From: Clostridia bacterium
GTDB lineage: Bacteria > Bacillota > Clostridia > Christensenellales > Borkfalkiaceae
Direction of reading: 5' to 3'
Assembly (NCBI GenBank): GCA_014805025.1
Contig: JAAUYR010000003.1
Span: forward strand, 1 to 36,766
Length of the DNA stretch: 36,766 nt
Position 1 is the first letter of the stretch. Each line of letters opens with the position of its first letter. Under the pieces are notes generated by a model. That model made no database searches. It was not told the DNA's origin and saw only the letters and a program-made list of their open reading frames with translations. The translations under genes were made by a program, and so were the position numbers. Shown one piece after another: positions 18,925 to 28,582 of the stretch.

Positions 18925-21840
18925 TTATTTTACCCTTACGGTAATTATTTCGTATCCTTTTAAAGTTAAGTTGCCGTCCGTCGGCGCAAGCCTGCGTTCA
19001 AGCATATCGGTAAGCTCCATCTTTCCGCCACGCGCCGTAAGCTTCGTCGTTATCGTATCGGGTCTGTCGTTATATATTCTTACGATATACCCTTTACCGT
19101 CCTCGGCAGGCTTAACCGCCTCGATTACCGCGTGAGTATTATCGGTATAAGCAAGCGACTCGGTCGGGGTTGCCTTGACAACAGTAAGCGGTCTGTTGAA
19201 CGCGTACGCCTTTTCCGCAACGTCGGATTCGTGAACGCTTCCCTCGTGCATATACAGCGCGTAAGAGAATTTGTGTTCGCCCTTATCCTGCTCCGCGCAG
19301 GGGTGTTTCTGACTGCGAAGAAGGTGCATCGAGATGCAGCCGTTCTTGCAACGGTAACCGTATTTGCTGTCGTTAATCAGCGCAACGCCGTGCGTTAACT
19401 CCGACATATCCACCCACTTATGCGCGCAAACTTCGTACTGCGCCGCCTGGACGGAGTTGTTTTCAAGCATACTGCGCTTTACGTTGCCGAACTGAATATC
19501 GCAGGTAACTTCGTCCGTTTCGACTGCCGGATAGAAATCCGTGCGGAGCATTTTTTCAAGCTCCTGCCAGTCGACTTTGATGTCGAACTTAACCAGCGGA
19601 CTGCCCTCGGTTACGCTTACGGTCTGCACTATGGTGGACTTTCCGTATTTATAACTGATTTTTACGCCTGCCTCGGGGCCGTCTGTATACGCAGTGCAAG
19701 CCGTCTTTTCAAACTTGCCGACGGTGCCGTTTCTGTAACCGTGGTAGAAGTCCCAGGCGTTTCCACAGTCGTCATAAACGTTGAACGCTCCCGAAGCCTG
19801 TTTCAAGGCTTCACGCCCGGTGCGCTTATCCTTAACCGATACAACCGTTCCCTCGTCGGAGAGCTTAACCTCTATAATTCCGTTACCCAAAACCTTGCCG
19901 TCCGAGTAAACGCTGTAAGCGCCGTTTGCCGCTTCCAGCTTAGCCACTGAATACGGTTGGGCCGCTACTATGTGCCATTTACCGTCCGCAAACACGTATT
20001 CGTTGCGTTTGAACGAGGTCGCGTTGTACACGCAGTTTTCCGCGCCCGTTTTCGCAAGAACTCCGTCCGTTAGCGAAGTAACTTCTTCAAGCATCTGCTT
20101 GTATCTGGGCACGCTTTCGTCGTAAACCCTCTTTATGGAAGAGCCGGGCAAAATGTCGTGGAACTGATACAAGAGAACTTCTTTCCAGATTTTGTCCTTA
20201 GCCTCGCGCTCCGTATCTCCGCAGAGCACCTGCGCAAATTCGTAAGCGCACAGCGCGTTTTCAATCTTCCTGTTATAGTATTTGTTATCCGACTGCGAAG
20301 TATATGTGCCCTGATGTCTTTCAAGATATATTTCGCCTTTATACGTAGGTAACAGGTCTTCTTCCTTTCTCAGCGCCTTGAAGAACTCGTTGCTCGTCGC
20401 GGGGATTACGTTGGGAACTCCGCAAACGTTCTTTTCGCGAATGAGATGTTCAAGATGCTGTCTGCCCGGGCCGCCGCCTCCGTCGCCTATGCCGAACAGC
20501 ATCAAGGCGTTTTTGGAGAGGCCCCTTTCGGAATAATTGCCGGCGGCTTTTCTTACCGCCTTAGGCGAAGCCGAGCTGTTGTAAGTTCCTTCGGGAGGCA
20601 TATGCGCAAGCACTTCGCTGCCGTCTATGCCCTGCCATTTAAAGGAATGATACGGGAATTCGTTCACCATATTCCAGCTCAGTTTAATCGTTAAAAAGTT
20701 ACGGCAGCCGCAGCCGCGCATTATCTGGGGCAGCGCTCCCGAAAAACCGAACACGTCGGGAAGCCACAGCGTTTCAACCTCTTTGCCGAACTCTTCTTTC
20801 CAGAACTTCGTTCCGTAAACGAACTGCCTTATGAGCGCCTCGCCGCCGGATACGTTGGTATCGGCTTCGACCCACATTCCGCCCTGAACTTCGAAGCGAC
20901 CTTCCTTGACCGCTTCCTTTATCTTTTCAAAGAGCGCCGGGTGTTCGTTTTTTATCCACTCGAACTGTTGCGGCTGACTTGCGCCGTAAACGTATTCGGG
21001 GTATTCCTTTAAGTTTGCGATAGCCGTTGCAAACGTTCTTACCGCTTTGCGACGGGTTTCCCTCAGCGGCCACAGCCAGGCCAAATCCAGATGCGAATGC
21101 CCAACGGCGTAAAACTTCAAGAGAGGGTCGGCAATGTTCTTTCTTTCAAGATGCGGTTTGAGTATCTTGCGGCATTTATCAACCGTCTCCGCGCTCATCT
21201 CTATCGTTGCAAGAAGCGCAACCTGTTCAAGCGCGTATGCCAGCGTATAGTGCAAGGGGGCTTCCTCGCTTACGCTCTCCATAACGTTGAGCAAAAATGC
21301 GTAATCGTAAAAAAGTTTGCGGCGCTCGGTATCGCAGCTCACAACGGCGCATTCGCGAACCGTGCCGGTGCGGATATTGCCGAACAAATCGTTGTTGCCC
21401 GTTTCCACCCAGAAATCTATCACGTCAGAGCCGGACTTTACGCACTCGGAAAGCTTAACGTATTTTTTACCGGGCATACCCAGTTCACGGTCAAACTCGC
21501 TTGAAACGTTGGTAACTCCGCGAAGCGCCACGCCGTTTAAATCGAATATGCAGCCCTCGCCGTCAAAGTCCAGCGAAATGTAAAGCTCGCGGTTTTCCGG
21601 AACGGCAGGTACTTTCCCCGTTATATGGAACCAACCGCAGTCCCATACCTTGCTGCTCCAAAGCTCGCCCTCCGCAATAGGCTTGTAGTCAAGCTTTAAT
21701 CTTTCGGAAAAAGCAACCGGCTCGTTAGTTACCGCATAGCTCATTTCAAGCCCCGCAACGCGGCTGTACATAAAGTCCCGTAACACGCATTTAGCACATT
21801 GTAGCTTCTCTTTTATCAATTTGTCCATGTACGGTTTCAT
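18925..21840 (-). CDS. GH38 family alpha-mannosidase, cytoplasmic
   Basis: GHSHLDLAWLWPLRETRRK, QGGMWVEADTNVSGGEALIRQ, LWLPDVFGFSGALPQIM, QFHDILPGSSI. Confidence 0.96.
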   Translation of the reverse strand: MKPYMDKLIKEKLQCAKCVLRDFMYSRVAGLEMSYAVTNEPVAFSERLKLDYKPIAEGELWSSKVWDCGWFHITGKVPAVPENRELYISLDFDGEGCIFDLNGVALRGVTNVSSEFDRELGMPGKKYVKLSECVKSGSDVIDFWVETGNNDLFGNIRTGTVRECAVVSCDTERRKLFYDYAFLLNVMESVSEEAPLHYTLAYALEQVALLATIEMSAETVDKCRKILKPHLERKNIADPLLKFYAVGHSHLDLAWLWPLRETRRKAVRTFATAIANLKEYPEYVYGASQPQQFEWIKNEHPALFEKIKEAVKEGRFEVQGGMWVEADTNVSGGEALIRQFVYGTKFWKEEFGKEVETLWLPDVFGFSGALPQIMRGCGCRNFLTIKLSWNMVNEFPYHSFKWQGIDGSEVLAHMPPEGTYNSSASPKAVRKAAGNYSERGLSKNALMLFGIGDGGGGPGRQHLEHLIREKNVCGVPNVIPATSNEFFKALRKEEDLLPTYKGEIYLERHQGTYTSQSDNKYYNRKIENALCAYEFAQVLCGDTEREAKDKIWKEVLLYQFHDILPGSSIKRVYDESVPRYKQMLEEVTSLTDGVLAKTGAENCVYNATSFKRNEYVFADGKWHIVAAQPYSVAKLEAANGAYSVYSDGKVLGNGIIEVKLSDEGTVVSVKDKRTGREALKQASGAFNVYDDCGNAWDFYHGYRNGTVGKFEKTACTAYTDGPEAGVKISYKYGKSTIVQTVSVTEGSPLVKFDIKVDWQELEKMLRTDFYPAVETDEVTCDIQFGNVKRSMLENNSVQAAQYEVCAHKWVDMSELTHGVALINDSKYGYRCKNGCISMHLLRSQKHPCAEQDKGEHKFSYALYMHEGSVHESDVAEKAYAFNRPLTVVKATPTESLAYTDNTHAVIEAVKPAEDGKGYIVRIYNDRPDTITTKLTARGGKMELTDMLERRLAPTDGNLTLKGYEIITVRVK

Positions 21841-22113
21841 CTTTTTCCTCCGAAATCAAGCCCAACTTGTATTATAACTTGTATTATTGTCTTGTATTTT
21901 TTAACACTCAAAATGTTACAATGGGAATTTCAAACATTAATGTAATGTTAAAATGTTAAAATAGTGCGTTATATGTTATGTTTATTCATATTATAAAATA
22001 TTGTATACATACTGTCAAGTTAAATTTTTAAAATGTTGTATTATATGTATTAAAAAACGGCAAAAATAATATAACATGTTGACTTTAACGGGTTCGTGTC
22101 GTAAAATGTAGAT
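21841..22113. promoter_or_regulatory. Divergent GH38-operon/regulator intergenic region with two promoters and repeat motifs
   Basis: Minus-strand TTGACA (22013..22018) N17 TATAAT (21990..21995); plus-strand TTGACT (22079..22084) N17 TAAAAT (22102..22107); repeated TTGTAT hexamers. Confidence 0.75.
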
Positions 22114-23193
22114 ATGTCGAATTTATTTATTTACGAGCAGATTAAAGAGTATCTTACAGAGCTTATAGTTGCAAACCGAAACAATCCCACTTACAAGCTG
22201 CCCAGCGAACAGCAGGTTTCGCAGAAGTTCAACGCAAGCCGCGTATCCGTAAGAAAAGCTTTTTCAATGCTGGAACAGGACGGCGTTATATACAGAATTA
22301 AGGGTAAAGGCACTTTTATTCAGCAGGAGCACGACTCGGTATTGCTTTCCGCAAAGGAAAACCCTTCAAACTGTTTCGTATTTATAATTCCCGAAGTTTC
22401 AAGCCGCTTCGTACAGGATATCTGTAACGGTATGTTAGCCGCAAGTAAAGAGCTCGACCGCAAACTGCTCATTTTAAGTTCGTCCAACTCCACGCAGCTC
22501 GAACGAGACAACATCTCCACCGCCATGCGGATTAACTGCGCCGGAATTTTACTTATGCCCGTCGACGACAATAATTACAACGACAGTATTCTTTCACTGT
22601 CGTTATCCAAATTCCCCACGATATTTATCGACCGACGCTTATACGGACTTAATATAAACTGCGTTTCTTCCGACCATAGTTACATTGGCTACAACGCCAC
22701 GAGCTATCTTTTAAAACACAACCGCGAACACATATTATTTCTTTCGCTGTCAAGGTCTATCTCTTCCGTTCGTCAAAGGCTCGACGGCTACGAAAACGCC
22801 CTTAACGAACACCTTAAAGGCACTTACAGGCGTTACATTCTGAATATCGAAGATTACATGACCAAGCCTGCGGAGCTGTTCAATATAATCCACAATTACT
22901 TGCAGGCAAATCCGCAGATTACCGGCTGCATAGCCGGCAGCGGAACTCCGGCGCTATATTTAGTCAAGGCCCTTCAAAGTCTGGGGCATAAGATAGGTGA
23001 AGATTTCGAAGTGGTCTTTCTGGACGACGACTCCCACGATATAAGCGAACTGCTCGACTACAACATACCTACTATAATTCAGGACGGTACGGAAATAGGC
23101 CGCACGGCAGTTAAAATGCTTTATAACTTCACTCTCGGAAAAGCCGATATGTCGGATAAAACGATTCCGCTCTTTAAATTTTGCGATATATAA
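22114..23193 (+). CDS. GntR-family HTH / LacI-type effector domain transcriptional regulator (AraR-like architecture)
   Basis: YKLPSEQQVSQKFNASRVSVRKAFSMLEQDGVIYRIKGKGTFI wHTH; C-terminal periplasmic-binding-like sugar sensor domain; divergent from GH38 operon. Confidence 0.92.
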   Translation: MSNLFIYEQIKEYLTELIVANRNNPTYKLPSEQQVSQKFNASRVSVRKAFSMLEQDGVIYRIKGKGTFIQQEHDSVLLSAKENPSNCFVFIIPEVSSRFVQDICNGMLAASKELDRKLLILSSSNSTQLERDNISTAMRINCAGILLMPVDDNNYNDSILSLSLSKFPTIFIDRRLYGLNINCVSSDHSYIGYNATSYLLKHNREHILFLSLSRSISSVRQRLDGYENALNEHLKGTYRRYILNIEDYMTKPAELFNIIHNYLQANPQITGCIAGSGTPALYLVKALQSLGHKIGEDFEVVFLDDDSHDISELLDYNIPTIIQDGTEIGRTAVKMLYNFTLGKADMSDKTIPLFKFCDI

Positions 23194-23194
23194 C

Positions 23195-23233
23195 AAAAAC
23201 GGTTTTTGCTCAAAACGAGCAAAAACCGTTTTT
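23195..23233. terminator. Bidirectional intrinsic terminator between convergent regulator and degV
   Basis: AAAAACGGTTTTTGCTC-aaaac-GAGCAAAAACCGTTTTT perfect 17-bp stem with flanking T/A runs on both strands. Confidence 0.93.
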
Positions 23234-23251
23234 TATAAATTCCGCTTTTTA

Positions 23252-24097
23252 TTAATCGTAAATAAACAGAACGCCGAGGGTGTTCTTGCCGCAGTGGGTA
23301 GTTACTACGCTGCCTGCGACCGTCTCCAAAATTTCGTCGAATTCGAACGTTTCTTTAACCTGCGTGCGCACCTTTTCCACAACCTCCGGCTCGCAGCACG
23401 AATGAGTTATAAAGCAGCGCGTTTTATCGTAACTGCGGTAATCCTGCGCAAGGTCGTTTATATAGTTTTTAAGGCAGCGGTCAAGTCCGCCCATATACTT
23501 CTTTTTGGCGTATAGCTTGCCGTCCTTCATATCTATCATGGGGTGAAGCTTTAAAACCTTGGCGCCCATAAGCGAAGCTAACGAGCATCTGCCGCCCTTA
23601 TGTAAATAATCGAGCGCGTCGGGCACGAACGAAGTATTGACTTTACCCCGTAAAGACTGCGTTATTTCCACTATATCCCGGGGGGAATTGCCCTCTTTGG
23701 CCAAATCGCACGCCTTTAACACAAGCAGCCCCTGACCCGTGGAAAGCGCAAGGGAGTCCACAACGAAGACCTTGCCCTTGAAAACCTTTGCCGCATACGC
23801 CGCGTTCTCGTAAGAAGTTGAGGCAAGCGACGAAATATTGTAGTGAATTACCGCGTCCGCCTCTTTTAAAGCGTTTTCGAAGAACTCTACGTACTCCTCG
23901 GCAGAGGGCGCGCTCGTCTTGGGCAAAACGCCCTTTTCCTTTACAAAGTCGAATATATTACGGGGTGTAACGTCCACTCCGTCGCGGCAAACCCTATCTC
24001 CGAGGACTACCGAAAGCGGCATTATTCCCACGTTGTATTTTTCCACCAGCTCCCCACTCAAATCGCAGGTTGAATCTGCCGTAATCTTTATTTTCAT
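23252..24097 (-). CDS. DegV family (fatty-acid-binding) protein
   Basis: MKIKITADSTCDLSGELVEKYNVGIMPLSVVLGD; TSAPSAEEYVEFFE; YLHKGGRCSLASLMGAKVLKLHPMI. Confidence 0.93.
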   Translation of the reverse strand: MKIKITADSTCDLSGELVEKYNVGIMPLSVVLGDRVCRDGVDVTPRNIFDFVKEKGVLPKTSAPSAEEYVEFFENALKEADAVIHYNISSLASTSYENAAYAAKVFKGKVFVVDSLALSTGQGLLVLKACDLAKEGNSPRDIVEITQSLRGKVNTSFVPDALDYLHKGGRCSLASLMGAKVLKLHPMIDMKDGKLYAKKKYMGGLDRCLKNYINDLAQDYRSYDKTRCFITHSCCEPEVVEKVRTQVKETFEFDEILETVAGSVVTTHCGKNTLGVLFIYD

Positions 24098-24106
24098 TAT
24101 TTCACC

Positions 24107-25357
24107 TTATTTTACGCAATCGGTGTAAAGCGGAAACGCCTTGCAAAGCTTTGCGACTTCCGCCTTGACGCTATCGAACGCAGCCTCTCTGTTTTCGATT
24201 ATCTGAGTTATAAGTTTTGCTATCGTTCTTGCCTCGGCCTCTTTCATTCCTCGCGAGGTCATCGCCGGAGTTCCGACGCGTATTCCCGAGGTCACAAACG
24301 GCTTCTGAGTATCGAACGGCACGGCGTTTTTGTTTACGGTAATATGCACTTCGTCCAAAAGCTTTTCAAGCTCTTTACCGGTCATATTCTTGTCGGTCAA
24401 ATTCAGAAGAATAAGGTGATTGTCCGTTCCGCCGGAAACCATTTTTACGCCGAGTTTTTTGAACTCGTCCGCCATTGCCGCCGCGTTCTTTACAATCTGC
24501 TTCTGGTACGCTTTGAACTCGGGGGTCAGCGCTTCTTTAAACGCTACGGCTTTTGCAGCAATTATATGCATAAGAGGGCCGCCCTGAGTGCCGGGGAACA
24601 CGGCTTTATCAATTGCCTTGCCCCACTCTTCCTTGCACATTATAACGCCGCCGCGAGGGCCGCGCAGGGTCTTATGGGTCGTGGTCGTAACGAAGTCCGC
24701 ATAGGGCACGGGCGAGGGATGAAGCCCTGCCGCAACAAGACCTGCAATATGGGCTATATCCACAAACATCAGCGCGCCGACCTTATCGCAGATTTCGCGT
24801 ATGCGCTTGAAGTCGATAACTCTGGGATAAGCGCTTGCGCCGGAAATTATAACCTTGGGCTTGCATTGTACGGCTATGCGCTCCATTTCGTCGTAGTCGA
24901 TAACCTCTTCGCCCTCTTTGACGCCGTAGGGAACTATATTGAAATACTTGCCGGAAATATTCACGGGCGAGCCGTGCGACAAATGTCCGCCGTGGGCAAG
25001 GTTCATGCCCATTACCGTATCACCCGGCTGACAGGTTGCAAACAGCACGGCAAGGTTAGCGCTTGCGCCCGAGTGCGGCTGAACGTTGCAGTATTCGCAG
25101 CCGAAAATTTCCTTTAATCTGTCGCGCGCAAGATTTTCTACTATATCCACGCAGTCGCAACCGCCGTAATAGCGGTGTGCCGGATACCCCTCGGCGTACT
25201 TGTTGGTAAGGTGGCTGCCTGCCGCCGCCATGACCGCCGGAGATACGAAGTTTTCGCTTGCTATTAATTCGATATTGTTTTGCTGACGTGAAAGTTCGAG
25301 TTTTAACGCTTCCGCCACTTCGGGGTCGGTTTGCGAGATTAAAGAAATATCTATCAT
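24107..25357 (-). CDS. glyA: Serine hydroxymethyltransferase
   Basis: [49 protein letters not shown] lysine site; start re-set to the Met at 25357 instead of the longer ORF at 25468. Confidence 0.95.
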   Translation of the reverse strand: MIDISLISQTDPEVAEALKLELSRQQNNIELIASENFVSPAVMAAAGSHLTNKYAEGYPAHRYYGGCDCVDIVENLARDRLKEIFGCEYCNVQPHSGASANLAVLFATCQPGDTVMGMNLAHGGHLSHGSPVNISGKYFNIVPYGVKEGEEVIDYDEMERIAVQCKPKVIISGASAYPRVIDFKRIREICDKVGALMFVDIAHIAGLVAAGLHPSPVPYADFVTTTTHKTLRGPRGGVIMCKEEWGKAIDKAVFPGTQGGPLMHIIAAKAVAFKEALTPEFKAYQKQIVKNAAAMADEFKKLGVKMVSGGTDNHLILLNLTDKNMTGKELEKLLDEVHITVNKNAVPFDTQKPFVTSGIRVGTPAMTSRGMKEAEARTIAKLITQIIENREAAFDSVKAEVAKLCKAFPLYTDCVK

Positions 25358-25461
25358 TTCCTGCTCCGTTTTCGGCAATTTTGCCGTTTTTTTTATTCTA
25401 TCATAATTTTCCGGATTTAACAACAGATTAAACGCGGTAATTGTCAAGCGATTAAAAGACG

Positions 25462-25490
25462 TTGACAACGGCGCGAATTTGGGATATAAT
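25462..25490 (+). promoter_or_regulatory. Consensus sigma-A-type promoter for GT4 gene
   Basis: TTGACA (25462..25467) N17 TATAAT (25485..25490). Confidence 0.85.
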
Positions 25491-25525
25491 GGCAGAAAAT
25501 TGTTTACACAACAGGCAATATATTA

Positions 25526-26644
25526 ATGAAAATTGTAATGGTTATCGATTTAGTCGATTTAAAAACCAACGGTTCGGTTATGACGGCGCTGAGGTTTGTA
25601 AACGGCCTTAAAGAGCGCGGACACGAGGTAATAACGGTTGCAATAGGCGCAGACGGTGAAAACGACTGCCCCGTTGACGAAAAATACGTGCCCTTAGTTA
25701 CCGAGGTTTCGGCTAAAAATCAGATTAAATTCGGTAAATTCGATAGAGATAAAATTAAAAAGACGTTCGAGGGCGCCGACATCGTGCACTTTATTTTCCC
25801 GTTCAACCTCGAAAAAAAGTGCAAAAAGCTTGCCGACGAAATGGGTATTCCCAACACCGCCGCATTCCACGTTCAGCCCGAAAACTTTTCGTACAATATG
25901 CACCTCGGGCACTTTAAGCCCGTAGTGGACTTTATATACTTCTTTTTCAGAACTTATTTTTACAAGAATTTCCAAAGAGTGCACTGCCCTTCGCAGGTCA
26001 TTGCAAACGCGCTCAAAAAGCATAAATACAAGGCCGAGCTGTACGTTATATCCAACGGCTACGACAAAAGCTTTATTCCGCCCGTAACCCGTACGGAAAA
26101 CGAGAAGTTCGAAATCGTAATGGTCGGAAGGCTCTCGCCCGAAAAGAATCAGCAGGTTATTATTAATGCGATTGCAAAGTCAAAGCACAAGGATAACGTT
26201 CATCTTACCCTTCTCGGCAACGGCCCTAAAAAGAAAAAGCTTGAAAAATCGGCTAAAAAGCTCGGCGTTGATATCAGCTTTGACTTCCTCGGCAGGGACG
26301 AGCTTATCAAAAAATTACAGGCAAGCGATTTATACATTCACTCCGCAAAGGTCGAAACGGAAGCCATCGCCTGCATAGAGGCCATTGCCTGCGGTCTTGT
26401 GCCCGTAATTTCCGACAGCAAGCTTTCGGCTACTCCGCAGTTCGCAATTGACGAAAGGTCGCTGTTTAAAAACAATAACGCCCCGTCTTTGGCTGAGAAA
26501 ATTGATTACTGGTACGAAAATAAGGACGAACGCCTTAAAATGAGCGGTCTGTACGCCGAAGAGGCTAAAAAATACAGCCTTGAAAACTCTATAATAAAGG
26601 CCGAAAAAATGTTCCAAGACCAGATTAACGCAACAAAAAATTAA
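25526..26644 (+). CDS. Glycosyltransferase family 4 protein (glycolipid synthase-like)
   Basis: MKIVMVIDLVDLKTNGSVMTALRFVNGLKERGHEV; VMVGRLSPEKNQQVIINAI; EAIACIEAIACGLVPVIS E-x7-E motif region. Confidence 0.9.
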   Translation: MKIVMVIDLVDLKTNGSVMTALRFVNGLKERGHEVITVAIGADGENDCPVDEKYVPLVTEVSAKNQIKFGKFDRDKIKKTFEGADIVHFIFPFNLEKKCKKLADEMGIPNTAAFHVQPENFSYNMHLGHFKPVVDFIYFFFRTYFYKNFQRVHCPSQVIANALKKHKYKAELYVISNGYDKSFIPPVTRTENEKFEIVMVGRLSPEKNQQVIINAIAKSKHKDNVHLTLLGNGPKKKKLEKSAKKLGVDISFDFLGRDELIKKLQASDLYIHSAKVETEAIACIEAIACGLVPVISDSKLSATPQFAIDERSLFKNNNAPSLAEKIDYWYENKDERLKMSGLYAEEAKKYSLENSIIKAEKMFQDQINATKN

Positions 26645-26819
26645 CGTATAGTCGCGGTTTTTCGGCAGGTTTTTACGGTAATTTCCGCCGAAATTTGACT
26701 ATTCGACAAATACCGACCAACAAAGCCATAAATCAGCAAAGTATTACATTGTGAAATCTATAAAGTTTATTAAGTAATAGTGTATAATTAAAGTACGCTA
26801 AATTGAAGAGGTAAATTTT

Positions 26820-27008
26820 ATGGATGAAAGAATTTTTAATGCACAAACGGAAAACGAAGCCAGGTTCAGCGCGGCGCAGCTGCTTGAAGAGATAACCTCT
26901 CTTTTAGAAGATTATTTTATTTGCCGTACGGAACTGACCAAGGGCGGCGTAAACCTGACCTTTTTAAACAACCAACAATTCAGACTTGTAGCAAGCGAAA
27001 TAGCTTAA
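26820..27008 (+). CDS. 62-aa small protein of unknown function
   Basis: Own TATAAT (26783..26788), SD GAAGAGG before ATG, followed by a strong hairpin. Confidence 0.6.
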   Translation: MDERIFNAQTENEARFSAAQLLEEITSLLEDYFICRTELTKGGVNLTFLNNQQFRLVASEIA

Positions 27009-27012
27009 ATAA

Positions 27013-27040
27013 AATAAGCGCCCCTCTCGGGGCGCTTATT
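27013..27040 (+). terminator. Hairpin (probable terminator) after 62-aa ORF
   Basis: AATAAGCGCCCC-tctc-GGGGCGCTTATT perfect 12-bp stem, only a short T tract. Confidence 0.65.
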
Positions 27041-27076
27041 GCATATTCCGGGCCGCGTATTAAATATATTAGATAT

Positions 27077-28582
27077 ATGGCAACGGAAAAATTCAGCTCT
27101 AAAACGGGGTTTATTTTGGCGAGCGTGGGCGCTGCGGTCGGGCTTGGCAACGCGCTGCGCTTCCCCGGTCTTTGCGCAAAGTACGGCGGCGGCACGTACC
27201 TGTTTATCTATATTATCGCGCTTCTCGTCCTCGGCATACCCATGCTTAACGCAGAAATCGCGCTTGGCAGAAAGTTCGGGGGCGGCGCGCCCAAGTGCAT
27301 GGAAAGCCTTGTAAAAGGCGGCGCAAAGCTCGGCTGGGCGGCTTGCCTCAACTCGCTTATAACCGCAATAATTTACGCCGGTCTTGCAGGCTGGATAATT
27401 GCCACGATTGTAAATATAGTTCCGCTGTGCATGGGCTCCGCCGATATGTCCAAAACGGAAATAAGCGGACACTTTTTCAAAAACGTTTTAAACGCCCGTA
27501 ACGACGGCGTTATTTCAAGCATATCCCCCACCGTATGCGCCGGAATTGCCGTAGCTTTCGCGGCGATGTTTTTATGTTTGCGCGGCGGTGCGGACACCCT
27601 TTCAAAGGCTGCGAAATTCACCGTAATTATCCCCGTAGTCCTGCTTGCGTTCATGGCCGGGCGCGGACTTATTTACGAGAACAGCGGCACCGCTTTATCC
27701 GCGCTGTTCACGCCCGATTTTTCAAAACTCGCCTCGCCCGAGCTTTGGCTGAGCGCATTGGGTCAGGTGTTCTTTTCAATGTCCGTAGGGGTCGGAATTA
27801 TGCCGGCATACGGCGCGTACCTGCCCGAGGGCACAAACATATTCAAGTGCAGTCTGATAATTGCCGCGGCGGACTTTGCCGTATCCGTGCTGGCTTCCGT
27901 AGTTCTGTTCACAACTTTGTACGGCTGCGGCTTGCAGGCAGAAATAGGCCAGTCGGGAATAATTACCGCCTTTGCAGTTTACCCCGTTGCAATAACTAAG
28001 CTGTTCGGCGCAACCGCCTGGCTGAACGCCGTTGCCGGAGTACTGTTTTACGCATCGCTTGCAATGATTGCAATTCAGGCGGCAGTATCTATGGCGGAAG
28101 CGTTTTTAGCGCCGCTTAGCGAGAGCTTCGGCATAAAAAAAGCCCGACTTGCGGGCTTAATTTGTATAATTGGTGCAGGAATATGCTTGATTTTCGCCAC
28201 TTCCGCCGCAGTTGTGCTGGTCGACGTTTCCGACAGGTTCGTAAACTTTTACAACGTGCTACTACTCGCCATTGCCGAATCGCTGATACTCGGTTGGAGC
28301 GGCCAAATAAACGGGGTTTGCACCGAAATAAACAGGTTTACCAAAAAGCTGAAAATGCCGGAAAAGCCTTTTAAAATTTCCGTTAAGCTCCTCTGTCCGG
28401 CCGTGCTCATATCGCTGAGCGCGTACGAGGCGGTAAGGCTTATAATAAACGGACTTGACTTCCCCCTGTGGATTCAGGCAGGCTTCGGTTGGGGGCTTAG
28501 TCTTCTTGTTTTTGCTTGTTCTCTTTTAATCGGGAAACTCGCGAAAGCGCGCAGTATACCACGGGCACTAATACGAGCGTAA
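27077..28582 (+). CDS. Neurotransmitter:sodium symporter (SNF/NSS) family transporter
   Basis: KTGFILASVGAAVGLGNALRFPGLCAKYGGGTYLFIYIIALLVLGIPMLNAEIALGRK; start re-set to MATEKF at 27077. Confidence 0.93.
   Translation: MATEKFSSKTGFILASVGAAVGLGNALRFPGLCAKYGGGTYLFIYIIALLVLGIPMLNAEIALGRKFGGGAPKCMESLVKGGAKLGWAACLNSLITAIIYAGLAGWIIATIVNIVPLCMGSADMSKTEISGHFFKNVLNARNDGVISSISPTVCAGIAVAFAAMFLCLRGGADTLSKAAKFTVIIPVVLLAFMAGRGLIYENSGTALSALFTPDFSKLASPELWLSALGQVFFSMSVGVGIMPAYGAYLPEGTNIFKCSLIIAAADFAVSVLASVVLFTTLYGCGLQAEIGQSGIITAFAVYPVAITKLFGATAWLNAVAGVLFYASLAMIAIQAAVSMAEAFLAPLSESFGIKKARLAGLICIIGAGICLIFATSAAVVLVDVSDRFVNFYNVLLLAIAESLILGWSGQINGVCTEINRFTKKLKMPEKPFKISVKLLCPAVLISLSAYEAVRLIINGLDFPLWIQAGFGWGLSLLVFACSLLIGKLAKARSIPRALIRA

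Noticed and set aside
24344-25117. 257-aa plus-strand ORF
   Set aside because: Fully antisense to glyA, whose family identity is unambiguous
25372-25399. Terminator-like CGGCAATTTTGCCGTTTTTTTT on the plus strand
   Set aside because: Lies in the glyA leader on the antisense side; stem only 5-6 bp with a tiny loop
25358-25468. N-terminal extension of glyA ORF ([37 protein letters not shown])
   Set aside because: SHMT similarity begins at [18 protein letters not shown]; the extension overlaps the promoter-like region
26921-27076. N-terminal extension of SNF symporter ORF
   Set aside because: Out-of-frame read through the 62-aa ORF and its hairpin; the family N-terminus begins at KTGFILASVGAAVG
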